Source: Macrosoma leucophasiata (Eukaryota > Arthropoda > Insecta > Lepidoptera > Hedylidae). Taken from it: a DNA stretch of 64,000 nt. Position 1 is the first letter of the stretch, and the number at the start of each line of letters is the position of its first letter. Below are positions 11,111-22,902 of the stretch, in pieces. The position numbers were made by a program, and so were the translations under genes. Under the pieces are notes generated by a model. The model did not search any database. It saw only the letters and a program-made list of their open reading frames with translations, and was not told the DNA's origin. Where the stretch lies: positions 9,734,001 through 9,798,000 of the forward strand of contig JAWQUS010000030.1 in NCBI GenBank assembly GCA_036365455.1. The letters run 5' to 3'.

Positions 11111-13140
11111 GTAAGGTTAATGTGGCCACAATGTTACTGCACATCCATGCAACAAACATTGGTGCCTGCCGTTTGTTGCATGGGTTTGCACTGTTGGTTG
11201 CGCGTCATTGTTGAAATATGCAGTTTCAAATAATAATAATAATACATTTAGAATTTATCTTTGGTGCTGCAATTATAAGAAATAAAAAAAAACTAAGAAA
11301 CAGACCTGGAGCTGGAATTTCTGAATTCGGTCCTCGCGCTCAAGGCCCGCGATAAAAGCTATGCAATAGCTTAAAAACATTTTTTTTTAATTTATGCCAA
11401 AACTACAGCTTTTTAGTACTAAACTAACATGCGAACAGACGGATCGACGGACAGTGCGATATTATAAGGCTATGAAATTCTTTTTTTTCTGTTATCGAAC
11501 CGTTAAAAAGAAAAGCAATATATTGGTTACAAGCTGACCCGGCGAACTTTATATCGCCATATGCTATTATTTTTTTCTTTGTCATTGAATTCATACAAAC
11601 CTTCTCCTTTTCCTGACAATAACGAACACATTAAAGAAAGATTTATGTAATTTGGTGCAGTCATTTGGAAGTTATGCGCTTACGAACATTACGGTAATTC
11701 ATTTTAATTTATATACATAAACTCGTATAGTGCATACAATTTTTTGAACTAACTCGAACTGATATCAGAAGAAGAAGAAGAAAGGCGTTTATTTGGCGCT
11801 TAGCCGAGAAACACACAAAGACAATACAGGTTGAAAAATACAAACAATTAATTTTAAAACAGAAACACCACAAACAATAATAATAGTAGGTACACAAAGA
11901 AAAAAAAAAGGAGACAGAAAAAAACAAAGTAATTTCCTACTTAGTAGTAATTATGTGTCGCACGGCTGCGCCAAAATGGGAGACCATTCAGCATAAAAGT
12001 CAGGCGTAACGCCTGACGCTGATTTGATGAGGGAGTTCACGAATGTCAAAAAAAAACAAAATCTAAAAAATCAAGTGCATACCTACAGAAAAATAATATA
12101 GAAGTACATAAATATAGGTAGGTAAATAGTAATAACTAATAAATATAAAATAAAGTATTTTTCGTACAATATACATATTAATTAAATTACTTAAACATTA
12201 CATTTAAAATTAAAATATTAAGGTTAACACATATTATTAAGTTCGTGGCTGCTGTACCGATGAACTCGTGGCGCGCGCGTCACGCGTCACAGATGTGCAT
12301 TTCCCCCCCGCGCCCCTCGTCGCTAAAGGCTGCGCAGCGGTACCTGCCTCAATCTGATGGCGACATACGAAACTAGCACTCGCGTTCGGATTGCACCACG
12401 AGATGATTATGGGCATTACGCAGATAACCTTGCAAACAATTTAAATAACTATTTAAATACAATATTACACAATATTAATACGCAGATCTGGTAAGGCAAA
12501 AATAGAGAAAAAATAAAGATTGACGTCATAAGTTAAGGTAAGTGGACTATTTTTTTTTTGTCTTTTAAAAGTACAAGTACCTACCTACGCAAAGAAATGT
12601 TTCATTTCAGATGTCAAATTCAAATTCAAATTGAGGAATTAATTTATTTGGTTTATTTACAGACATTTAAACAGTTATAAAAAAATAACAGGCAGAAAAT
12701 AAAAATAAAAATAATAAATAAAGACACAAAACAGAACAGGAATAAAAAATGAGAGAGTAATGAATGTAATGGCGACGTAGAACACAACTAACAAATATTA
12801 CATATACAAATGCGTGATGATACCTACTGCCAACATTGGAATAGGTATCTACCAGATACCTACCTTGCTATCTATATCACCAGAGCGCAAGCATAAGGTA
12901 CGGAACAGTATAAAAATTACATTCAATTTCACCCAATAGTGTTTTAAAATTATCCTCGATTAGAATATCGTCTATTATCTATGTCGGTAAGAGTATTGCG
13001 ATTGATATCAGATTGGTGCTTCACTTTTCAGGCTCTCCAGTCAGTAGTAATTGGTGTCAATCGGGAAATCTACCTACTCCCACCGTGAGTTCGTGGGAAG
13101 AAGTTTAACACCCGTGCATCGATGCGAGCTTGCGGCACGG
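11111..13140. other. Intergenic with retroelement relics and a GC-rich block
   Basis: Holds a dispersed fragment ending in GCTATGCAATAGC (11318-11372) and a 'ttcaaattcaaattcaaatt' tract (12615-12634) like the 3' repeat of jockey/CR1-type elements. A markedly GC-rich block at about 12255-12350 includes a (GC)n and C7 run. No coding exon was found. Confidence 0.45.
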
Positions 13141-13149
13141 CAAGCGCGG

Positions 13150-13196
13150 TATATAAAGGAATCGGCCGCACGATCACACGGGCGACTAATGAGATG
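13150..13196 (+). promoter_or_regulatory. Candidate TATA-box promoter
   Basis: TATATAAAGG at 13150-13159 lies in a GC-richer patch. An ATCACACGG possible initiator sits 20-30 bp downstream, and an ATG at 13194-13196 is followed at once by GTAATA, which could be a donor. Insect cuticle genes often splice just after a very short first coding exon, which makes this worth noting. No second exon was found downstream, so the call is tentative. Confidence 0.25.
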
Positions 13197-13767
13197 GTAA
13201 TAAAAGCTATATTCGATTGGTTCTGGATAAGCGGAGAGATCCCGATATCAGAGATCCCGATATCAGTTAAACTATGTTATTCAATGATCTATCTCTTCTA
13301 AAGCAAGACATAATAAAAGGCTTCCCAGCTTCGCAAAGCCTTGTGAAAATAAAAACTACATGAAATTTATGCTTTGCATATTATGCAAAAATGTCAGCAT
13401 GTATAGAGTTCGTTAGCTCACTATTTTGCACGCGGTATTTCCAGCCTCAATCAAGTCACTGGAATTTTACGGGCTTCATATTCATCAAAGAACTGCAGGG
13501 AAGCTTTGCTCCAGATATTTGTTTTAAAATGATCCTGCTTGAAATTTTGTTAAAGACGTTACACTTCTAAATAACGGGTATTTTAATAAGATGGGTCTTA
13601 GGTGGTGGTTTTGAGAGCTGTTTTTGTGTTTTAAGTGATCGTTATTTCTCGTTGACACAATTTGTACTTGTTGAAAGAAAACCATATTTTCAGATTTATG
13701 TAGTCCAAATATATTAATTACATTTGGACTAGATATCTAGTTTGTCTATATTTTTCTATATAGAAAA

Positions 13768-13870
13768 ACTAGCTATTACCCGCGATTTTGTCCGCGTGGA
13801 CTTCAGGTATAAATACCGGTTCTCTTGAAACATATAAAATTTAAATAATAAATGATAGTCATTTACAGGT
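13768..13870 (-). mobile_element. Helitron-like 3'-end fragment
   Basis: On the + strand it reads ACTAGCTATTACCCGCGATT then TTGTCCGCGTGGACTTCAGG. This is the reverse complement of the usual 'gcgggcaa..agctag|t' Helitron terminus. The rest of the element is not recognisable. Confidence 0.55.
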
Positions 13871-16800
13871 ACAATTTTTTAATGAGTATACTCTTTGATG
13901 AACGTCGTTCATGACGTTATGTAGCTATAATCTGTCTACTAGTTTGTGTTCAAATACCTTTAGTTATTGTTCCGAATCGGATACATCATACATGCAACAG
14001 CAATAAAATTGTAATCGCATTTTTTTTGTCAATGCGCACCAATCTGCATGTAGCAAGTGCCTATTTTGTACAAAACATGTTTTTGATCTCCGGTTTTATC
14101 ATAATTATTAAAGTTTTAAGTTGTAGAAACCTCTAATGTGTAAATTATGTCAATAAAACAACCAACTAAGCAGTTTATGATTTTAGGAGGAGTACATTTT
14201 AAAATGTCAAACCTGCGTAAAAAAATTATATCAAGATGTTTTTTTTTTCATTTAACAAGTCGACGTGACAATATATTTATTTACACTGGGCAATATAGGC
14301 GTGCAATCATTTCATATGTTAGATCAATACATTCCATGATGCATTTCACGATACACTTATGTAAATCGTCCAGATACTAGGATTATTTGTAAAAAAGTAA
14401 TACCAAATTAGTTTTTTTTCGGTCTCCCAATATACCAACGTCATAAAAAAATATTTACACGTTGTTTTGGGTACATTAACCACCGATATAGGTAGACTTA
14501 TATTACTTTGTTTGGTAGTTAGGTATGTGACAAGTTGACTGTCTACTTATCTTTCCTAATTGTTAGAGAAAAACCGTACGAACTAACCCGACACACATAA
14601 AAATACACACATTTCACGAACAACTGTTGTACCAGTACATTAGTTACACAAAGACCCAGGACAAAGCCTTCTTTTCTCTTGTACTAAGCCCTTTATTGAC
14701 TTTTAAGGGTTGTTAAGAAAGGCAGAATAAAGTAGCTCGAGTTCAATGAGTAGAGCATAAATAAAAGTGGCATTTGAAGACTCGGGCTTGTTTCAGCCAT
14801 TAATAATTCATTTTCGACTCCAGAATGTTCGTTAATTGTTGTTATATTTGCGATTGAGCTGCTGGTAAAACAAGGCAACAGGAAAATTAAGGAGATTTTA
14901 TGTTGTTATGCTCTGTAACAAGATTTTTAATTGTCTGTTGAGAATATATTTTCGTGTTATTGTCGTTTTATGATGTATAAATATAAACAGTTGCTGTGTG
15001 TTTTAGAATATTTATAATTTATGATTTCAGCAATGTAAAAAAATGTTTGTAACTGGCATTCCGACGTCTAAATAACAAGTGTAAATAAAAAGTATTACGT
15101 GCATTGCTCTGTTGAATTAAATCTTCTGTTATTTTTAACTTTTTAGTGCTTTTGAAGTCGATAGTTCTTAAAGGATTATTTCTTTCTTTCTTACTTGTAA
15201 TATGCCCGAAGATGTCAACATAGAACAAAACGTAGTCGGTAAATCGTGGGCGTATGCATACATGCTTGAATTGCATGCATTTACCTATGTCTACCCCTCC
15301 TTGTGAGTATATTGTTCTGTGGCCTATTCTTTCAATAATTTTAACGGATTTATCTCGCGTTAGTGCAGTTGAAACTATATCAGGGGCTTGGTATGGCCTC
15401 GAGAAGACACCACTTCACTTTTTATCCTTTTGTTAGAAAGGTGCGCTTCTCAAAGGAAAGAGTTTTTATATTTTAGGTCCTAAAATTGAAAGTTAGAATT
15501 TTAATTCCAAGTAGGTACATAACTTGGTATTGCGGTTTATGATTCTTTGCTCCGAAAGTAAATCAATTGTTATTAATTTGAAGTTAATTTTTGTTATATT
15601 TTATAATTCAGAAACCATTTTTTCTCATACGATACCACAATTTTCATATTTTTTAATCTATAAAAGTTAAACAGCTAAGAAGCAGTGATACCATCCTTAG
15701 TCGACGTTCGCCTTGGAGCTCCACCACGTGAACCTTCGCTTGATCTCCGTTATTCTTTTTAATAAAACAAAATTAATGTATGGTTAGTTATATGTAAAAA
15801 AGGCCATTGTTTACGCTTGTGTTCACGAAAATCAATAGAATGCTAATGGCAGTACGTGTTTATTAACGAATACACGAGCAGAAAACTTTCTTCTTCAAGA
15901 TTTATTGGACACATGACTCTTCATTAGAATGTAAAGCATTGTGGTGTCCTTAAATGTGTTACCCCCTTTGGGCCTATAAAAGAAAGGTTCCCCATAAATA
16001 TGTAAGTTTATGGATATTGCTTTAGTTATACGATCGTTGTTAGATGACTCTTGACCCGAAGCAATATAAAATTGGGAAGCACGAACGTGACATTTGATAC
16101 GCTCATCTGGGGTTAAAGTTAGGTTAAACAGTGCAAACTTTTGTGCAACGTAAACAAGGTAGTTTTGGATCCAGTTGATATTGTAATTTACATATTTTTC
16201 ATTATTTCGAAGAAAGTAAAGCTTATCGGATCGTTTTCTCCGATTTTACTGAGCAATTTGAATAAATGAGGCAATTTTAAGAGCTTTACTTTTTTGTCTA
16301 GTCATATTTATTAAAATAATTGTTTCACTACATAATTAAAAAACACAATTACAATTTAAATCAAAATTATAATAAGACTACAATAATATTAAAAAAAAAA
16401 TCAAAATTAAATGTATGAAAAATACTTAACATAATAAGTAATAATTGAAAGGTTCTCTCTTTGTTGTGCTACGGTCGCAAGCATAGATTTATTATCTACT
16501 TCGGTCGCAAGTATGTGAATATAATATACCTACTTATCTGCATAATATTATTTACCAAATTATAATCGTATGAAAATTAAATATCGAATTCAGACCAAAT
16601 TAGTAATGAACTAGATACTCATGAATAACTTAAGATTATTTACCTATTATTGGATCAGTTAATCAGCCAACCGCACAGATTCATATTTTACAATTTACAT
16701 TTCACAATTTAAAACACATTATATTGCACATTATTCGGTATGTTTTAATCATTTCAATTCCTTTCCGAGTAACTCCACTGTCAATATTTCAGCAAAATTC

Positions 16801-16966
16801 AAGTAGATAACATTGGTTAGCCGCATGCAACGATGAACTTATTCAATATTTTATTCACGTGCACCACAACATGCACTACCGCGTCAGAACATGTTCAGTC
16901 ATGTAGGTAACACTTGCTTTATCAGTTTGGCAGTTCTGTTATACAGATTTTGCATTCAATTACTTT
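13871..16966. other. Intergenic, no confident gene
   Basis: AT-rich. Two - strand segments look slightly coding-like (14693-14878, which has an AATAAA overlapping its stop, and about 15285-15415, containing IVSTALTRDKS). Neither links to other exons. No RNA gene or clear mobile element was found. Confidence 0.4.
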
Positions 16967-16974
16967 GGTGCTTA

Positions 16975-17250
16975 CATAGAATAGAACAACACGGGCCACT
17001 GGACGACCGGAGGGGAGTAGCCATAACGTATGTTACCGATGCAAAACAGTCTGTAATTTTTTGCAGGGGGAAATTTGTGTGACCGAAGCCCTACGAAACT
17101 CACACCTTGACTTTAACAAAATACATAAAGAATTTCACGCACACATTTAAACATCCCGGCGACAGGCATTGGGTCACTTGTGCTTGTACTTTGACAGAGG
17201 AGAAAGCCTTCATATACTCCCCTCCGGTCCGCAGCGGCCGGTGCTCTATG
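16975..17250. mobile_element. hAT-like MITE with 8-bp target duplication, copy 1
   Basis: Flanked by the direct repeat GGTGCTTA at 16967-16974 and 17251-17258. Ends are CATAGA...GGGCC and the reverse complement of GGCCGGTGCTCTATG, with inverted repeats running inward to GGAGGGGAGTA. The second copy, 55953-56238, has its own perfect 8-bp duplication. Internal sequence shared by both includes ACCGATGCAAAACAGTCTGT and TTTCACGCACACATTTAAAC. No transposase is encoded. Confidence 0.88.
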
Positions 17251-17544
17251 GGTGCTTACTGTCTACTTTGTTTCTCTGAGAGAAAATACTTGCTAAATTT
17301 TGCGAGTATGATTGTGGGAATTAATTTCACATTAATTTATTCCCTAGTAGTGATTATTATGTACGGTGCAGGGCAAATAGACAATAAAATTTTTGCTTTA
17401 AACAATTTTGAATTTAAAACAAAAGTTAAATTACTAATAATAATATCTTATCAGGATCTAAGTTATATGTGGTGTGGTAGGAGATATGTAAGTACCTATA
17501 TAGGTTTAAATAGCATACTAATGGCGTTGTTATCATCAGTGCCC

Positions 17545-17640
17545 GACCGAAGCTTCGGCTTCGGCATCGGCCACCTTCGGCCAAAAAACTATCTTCGGCG
17601 AAACCTTCGGCTTCGGCCGGTTTTTGGGTCCGAGCTGCCG
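17545..17640. repeat. CTTCGGC-rich simple repeat tract
   Basis: Imperfect repeats of CTTCGGC and its complement (GCTTCGGCTTCGGC, CACCTTCGGCC, AACCTTCGGCTTCGGCC). It resembles a repeat segment common in Lepidopteran DNA. A reading frame crosses it but has no gene context. Confidence 0.55.
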
Positions 17641-18486
17641 TCGAGATTGAACGAACTGTTACGAAAGACTGAATGAGAGAACGACGGACCAGTAGTGTTT
17701 GCAGAGGCCGCGGGGAGTCACTGTCATGTCAAATATCACATTGCATGCGCGTCAAGACAAGTTCGTACGCATTCCTCTAAGTTCGTACGTGTATTTAAAC
17801 GAGTCTGTTGGTCTGGTCTGAGTTGGTCTAATTGTAATTTGTGAATTACTTACTAAAGATATTATTATTTTTTTACAAGTAAATCACAAACTTTTATTAC
17901 CATCTCTAAATCAACTTCTATATGAGACAGTACTAATCTAATTTTATTCCAATTTCACCATTAAATAGAGTGCCTTTCAGGGAAAGTATAAGTGTTAATT
18001 TATTTATAACTAAGTGCATCAGCTTATATTAGATAAATGAAGAATGAGATAGATAAATGATCTGTGTAACTGACACAATTATTATTTTTCGGAGCATAAA
18101 AAACGGTACTCTTAAATTGAATTTAATGTTAATTTCTTTTATTATTATTTTACGCCCTCGTATTTGATTCAGTTACCTTTTTACGGATCCGCAGCGTACA
18201 AGAAACCCTTATAATTTTGCTGTGTCCGTCCGTCCGTTCTTTTGTCGCAGATTTGTTTGGAGTAGGAACTAAAATCTGTAATTTGGCATTAATATACATA
18301 CCTATTAGCTACGCTAACAAAACAGTAAAATACGCTCTTAAAAAAAAACAACGAATTGCACTCCGGGAGTGCCGGCAGAAGTGAAAACTTGAATATTAAC
18401 GTTGTGCATTTTTGCTGGATAAAGCTTTCCCCGAAAACGCCCACAACAGTGTTGTGTGTCATAAGGGGAGAATCTATACTAATACT

Positions 18487-18757
18487 AACTGACCCGGCAA
18501 ACTTCGTTTTGCCTCACAATGAAAATATGACATGTGTCAAAGGTTTGATAGATACGGGCTATCTGTATGGGAAAATGAAATGGTGGTTTTTACTATTTCC
18601 CTTCAATTTCTTCATATTTTCTTACCTTTCAAACATTCCCTGAACTTCCAAAAATTATTCAAAATCAATATTAGCCAAATCGGTCCAGCCATTGACGCGT
18701 GTTGCCGTGATCAAGGAAAACGGGTTGCATTTTTATATACTTATATAGATTATAAAG
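18487..18757 (-). mobile_element. Helitron-like element, family H3
   Basis: On the + strand it begins ACTAACTGACCCGGCAAACT and ends near GCATTTTTATATACTTATATAG. The order is the reverse of the two copies at 38117-38968, with the shared blocks CAAAGGTTTGATAGATACGG and AAATCGGTCCAGCCATT. The terminal CTAG has decayed to TTAG. Confidence 0.65.
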
Positions 18758-19053
18758 CTGAAAAGTTTGTTTGTTTGAACGCGCTAATCTCAGGAACTAC
18801 TGGTCCGATTTGAAAAATTCTTTCAGCGTTAGTCTAAACTAATATATTTATATATTTTTTTAATATTATAAAGCTGAAGAGTTTGTTTGTTTGTTTGAAC
18901 GCACTAATCTCAGGAACTACTGGTCCGATTTGAAAAATTATTTCAGTGTTCGATAGCTTATTTATCGAGAAATTAAGCTATATAACATCACGCTAAGACG
19001 AATAGGAGAGGGTAGGTAACATTGCAACCGCGCGAAGCTGGGGCGAGCCGCTA
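18758..19053 (+). mobile_element. Helitron-like family H4, one partial and one full copy
   Basis: Two starts, TATAAAGCTGAAAAGTTTGT (about 18750) and TATAAAGCTGAAGAGTTTGT (18868), each continue into AACTACTGGTCCGATTTGA. Only the second reaches the 3' end, GCTGGGGCGAGCCGCTAG|T at 19053. Other copies: 31183-31391 (+) and 50702-50830 (-). Confidence 0.65.
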
Positions 19054-19887
19054 GTATGCCATTTTGCTGCTTGCTTGCTTGCTGCTGTCCATCTCGCGTT
19101 GTTATTTTTACTAAGCCTTATTGGACCTGAGTTGACCGCCATTGTTCGGTGTCAGTATTTGGTAATAGATATATATTTTTGTGAAATAGTTAAGGCACTT
19201 AGCTTAAATTAGTCCGACAAAATAAATTAAAAAAGTACGCACGTAACTACAACTTCAGCCGCTTATAAAGTTTCTCATCGCTTCGAATAACTGCAAACAC
19301 AATTCAGCACCTGCGGGATTACTTAACTTGAACTTCGGTCTGAAAATTAAAGCGCTGTGGGGCTTAATTTGTCTGAGCTGAATGCGATTACTGGTTAAAA
19401 TGAGACGGCAAATATAACTTCTCAAGCTAGAAAACAAACGACAATTTTAACAAGGTAACACGCAAAACTTCTGATTGTGCTTTATAACTCGATTTCCGAT
19501 GTGGTAACTCTTCATAATATAAAGGAGGACAAGCTATTACTGAAGGTATTGTGAAATATTAATGGAAAAATCGATTTAGAGGGTTAGTGGGTAAATACTT
19601 AGTATAGGGACAAACTCAATTTATGTGACTATAACTTCTGTAATGTTTTTTGTGCTTGTTACAAATCATTTGGATGTGAGGTGCTATGTTAATGTGCCTC
19701 AACTCAATCGTTGTGCCATTGCTGACTGTGATTCCATAAATATTATTAAGTATGATTTGTTTTTTTTATTGTTCATTTAAAAAATTATAAATACACTGTA
19801 CTCTGTACTCTACATTAATCAGAGTAATCAGACACAAGTGACGATTAATCCGTCAAATGTTATTTCCGATTTTTTTTCTAAATAAAA
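19054..19887. other. Intergenic, nothing recognised
   Basis: AT-rich, no coding segment, RNA gene or repeat recognised on either strand. Confidence 0.5.
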
Positions 19888-20301
19888 CCCCTTATATACG
19901 GTCGGGAGCAACCGCTGACCATCACGTCATTGGCCGGATCAACCGATGTTGGTATTTGTTCTACACGGTCGGACAGTAGAGTCAACTTGTCAGTTCTTTC
20001 AGGCATTCAAAGCTAAAGGCTGATTCACACATATCCGAGCCGTAAAAGTTTCGTCACAGTACCGCCACTTCACGGATATGTGTGAATCAGCCTTTATGTT
20101 AGTCGCGTCGGCGGACAGCGTTCCAGACGGTCGGAGTCAACCACGGACGCAGCTTGTCGGAAGGGATGCACTCACGACCAAGGCCGTTGACTTGAAGGAA
20201 AATTGGTGGAGTCAACCGATTTCTACACTGTCCATTTTTACATCAACCTGACAAAAGACACGATGCGACGGTCGGCGGTTGGATTCGACCGTGTAGAAGG
20301 G
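19888..20301. mobile_element. MITE with about 40-bp imperfect terminal inverted repeats
   Basis: The left end CCCTTATATACGGTCGGGAG matches the reverse complement of the right end, CCCTTCTACACGGTCGAATC. Both continue into CAACCGCTGACC or CAACCGCCGACC. The interior has further CGGTCGGA sub-repeats. A second, smaller MITE (20014-20096) is nested inside. Confidence 0.75.
20014..20096. mobile_element. 83-bp MITE with perfect 24-bp inverted repeats
   Basis: TAAAGGCTGATTCACACATA(TCCG) on the left is the exact reverse complement of the right end. Both ends begin with TA, which fits a TA target site. It lies wholly inside the 19888-20301 element, so it is the younger insertion. Confidence 0.88.
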
Positions 20302-21179
20302 ATTATATTTTAGATTTATACACTTACGCGAAATAAATCCCTAAACACAGTTTTAGTTCCATTACATATTTATATTTAAAAGAAAACGATAGATTGGAGC
20401 GCAGAAAATTAATATGCATACAGCACTTTGCGAGAAGAGAAGAGATGCGACTGCAAATAAGTTACTAGTTGAAAGTAGTAGTAAAATGATCCTAAACTTT
20501 GACTTTCAAAATGTTGGCCCAAAGATAAAAGTAAATTAGACGATTTGGAGCGGCGCTCACATTTTTCATGATTTTTTCGCTACAGTCGTAAAATGTATAT
20601 CATGAAAATTACTTATTATGAATGTGCCTACAGATGATTTTATATAATCTGCATGCACGCATTTGCCTTTGCATGCCCTTTCGAGGAATACAGGCGCAAA
20701 ATTATTTTTTCTAGTCAAAATTAACTGTTAAGAGATGATCCTATATACTTACTATATTATTATTTGACTACACGCTCAAAGCAGAGAATATATTTTGAAT
20801 CAATCACTACATATTACCAACTTTGTACCTAGTTGGTAACATTAAGCTATGTAGCTACAAATACAATATTGATTTTCGTGCGAACTTTCGTAACCTATCC
20901 CACTTCACACACTAACTTCCAACTACTCAAGATTTCCCCTTTCGCGTCAAAATATGTTCAACGTACAAAACATAAGGCTTATACCTAATACACTTAGTAA
21001 CATGAGTTAATTCAAATACTTCATATTATCGAAAATTAAGTGTCTAGGTCGTACTTATATGTACCTAATACTAATGTTAGTATGATTGTGGTCTTGAAAC
21101 AAATTAACCTATGGCGCTTTTCTACTAATTAAGGCTAATTTTCAGACGACAAATAAGTAAAACTAAAAGAACAGCTACC
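20302..21179. other. Intergenic, nothing recognised
   Basis: AT-rich sequence without coding segments or recognisable repeats. Confidence 0.5.
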
Positions 21180-21340
21180 TTTATGTTATGGAAGTGGCAA
21201 ACAAGCATGCAGTTCACATTGATGTTAAGTGATGACTGCAGCCTATAGACACCCACACAAAGACCAAGGTCAAAATACTGATGCGTTGCCACTCCTGAGG
21301 CCTAAGGTGGTATGCCTCTGTGCCGGAAATTACAGGGCCG
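21180..21340 (-). mobile_element. SINE-like family A, truncated copy
   Basis: Matches the 3' half of family A (GAAGTGGCAAACAAGCATGC through CTGTGCCGGAAATTACAGGG), then stops. A weaker, diverged relic of the same family appears to follow at about 21470-21660. Confidence 0.7.
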
Positions 21341-21737
21341 TACAAAAACACAGGATAACAAGCAGACTTAGAAGAAAATATCTAAAAACACAGGAGAACA
21401 AGCAGACTAAGAATCAATTGATAGGTACTTAATATCTGAAGAAGTTTCTTCAGATATTATATTTTGTATGTAATGAAGTGGCAAAAATCATACAGTTCAC
21501 ATTGATAGTACATACTATATTTACGTAGTACCTATACACTGTAGTCTATAAACGTCTACACTATACACAGATTTTGAACCTGGTGACTAATCTGATTTCT
21601 GATTGAGACATAAACCAGAGATGTCAATGTAGATGCGTTACCACTCCTGAGGCGTTACCGTTACCGGCAATCTGTATAATTCATTTATTCTACACAATAC
21701 CTAGAACACGAATGGATATCTGGCGCTCTACTGACGA

Positions 21738-21905
21738 CGCGGTTAGTCCAGCGGTGTGAGATGACCGTTTGAATCGAAGGGTCGCGGGTTCGATCCCCGC
21801 ACCGGGACAAACATTTGTATGGCCTACAGATATTTGTTTCGGGTCTGGGTGTTTGTGTATGTGTACAACGGCACCCACGACACAGGTTTATACCTCCTAC
21901 TGTGG
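21738..21905 (+). mobile_element. tRNA-derived SINE, family B
   Basis: Starts with a tRNA-like head, GACGACGCGGTTAGTCCAGCG, giving an A-box-like element. The B box is GGTTCGATCCC, then CACCGGGACAAACATTTGTA and a body with TTTCGGGTCTGGGTGTTTGT. A reverse copy with the same head and body is at 54093-54247. Confidence 0.78.
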
Positions 21906-22470
21906 GGCTGTGAGTGTTAGCGTATTTTATTTATTTTATTACACTCTCCGCCTACCTAGAATGCCTGGAGCACCCAGGCAATGTACCATAGTTTAACGTA
22001 ATGCGTAAATTACGGTAACTTTAAGACGACAGCAATGAAAGGGGTTTTTTTTTGTAAACAGCATTGTAATTGAATGTGGCTACAGAAATTATATCAACCG
22101 AGATACATAAAATTAAATCCGCCTCGTAGTCGGAGTTGCAAGCGTTGCTATCATAAAGACCTTACAATTTTCACAACAATTAATGTCATATTTTATTGTC
22201 AACAAATCGGTCTGTGTCTTCTGCTATTACCAAAGTTATAGGACGGTTTATAGGAGGTAATACGGAACAGTGAAAATCACTTTTGCAGAACTTCTATTGT
22301 TTTCGTACGTTATCTTTCCATCATGCATATTCACAATAGATTGATATTAGTTTACAAGATGTAGTGATAAAATTCTTAGCAGATGTCCAAAGTGGTGTGC
22401 TACCATTGCAGTTCAAACTTTTATTGAAAGAAGTCGTAACATTTCAATTTAGCATAAACTAACTTTGAAT

Positions 22471-22871
22471 ATGTTAATATTCAGACTGACGATTATAACT
22501 GTCGCTTCTATTTCGATATGTAAGTATTAAATCTTTTAGTTGTTGTTGTTCATACAATGTATGTGTCTTATAAATGAACCTAAATAGATATCTTTTGTAA
22601 AAAAAAATAAAAATAATTGTAAAATAGTGCAGCGTCGGCTGCAAACAAATACTCGTATTCCAAGATTTCGATACTATTGAAAAGGACTCAGAGACAGAAA
22701 TATTTCACATATGTATCTTACAACGACAATATCAGGATCCAAATCAAGATATTTAATTTCCTTGCTTTTTGCGACCTATATCATCTAATCTCTTATAATA
22801 AAACTCCATATTCTTATTATAAGAGACGATATCGACATCAATACACGGTGTTCCAATTCATATAAACTTAT

Positions 22872-22902
<31 letters not shown>

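Noticed and set aside
17107..17676. 189-codon + strand frame
   Set aside because: It starts inside a hAT-like MITE and ends in a CTTCGGC repeat tract. Its first part reappears only because the MITE has another copy at 55953-56238.
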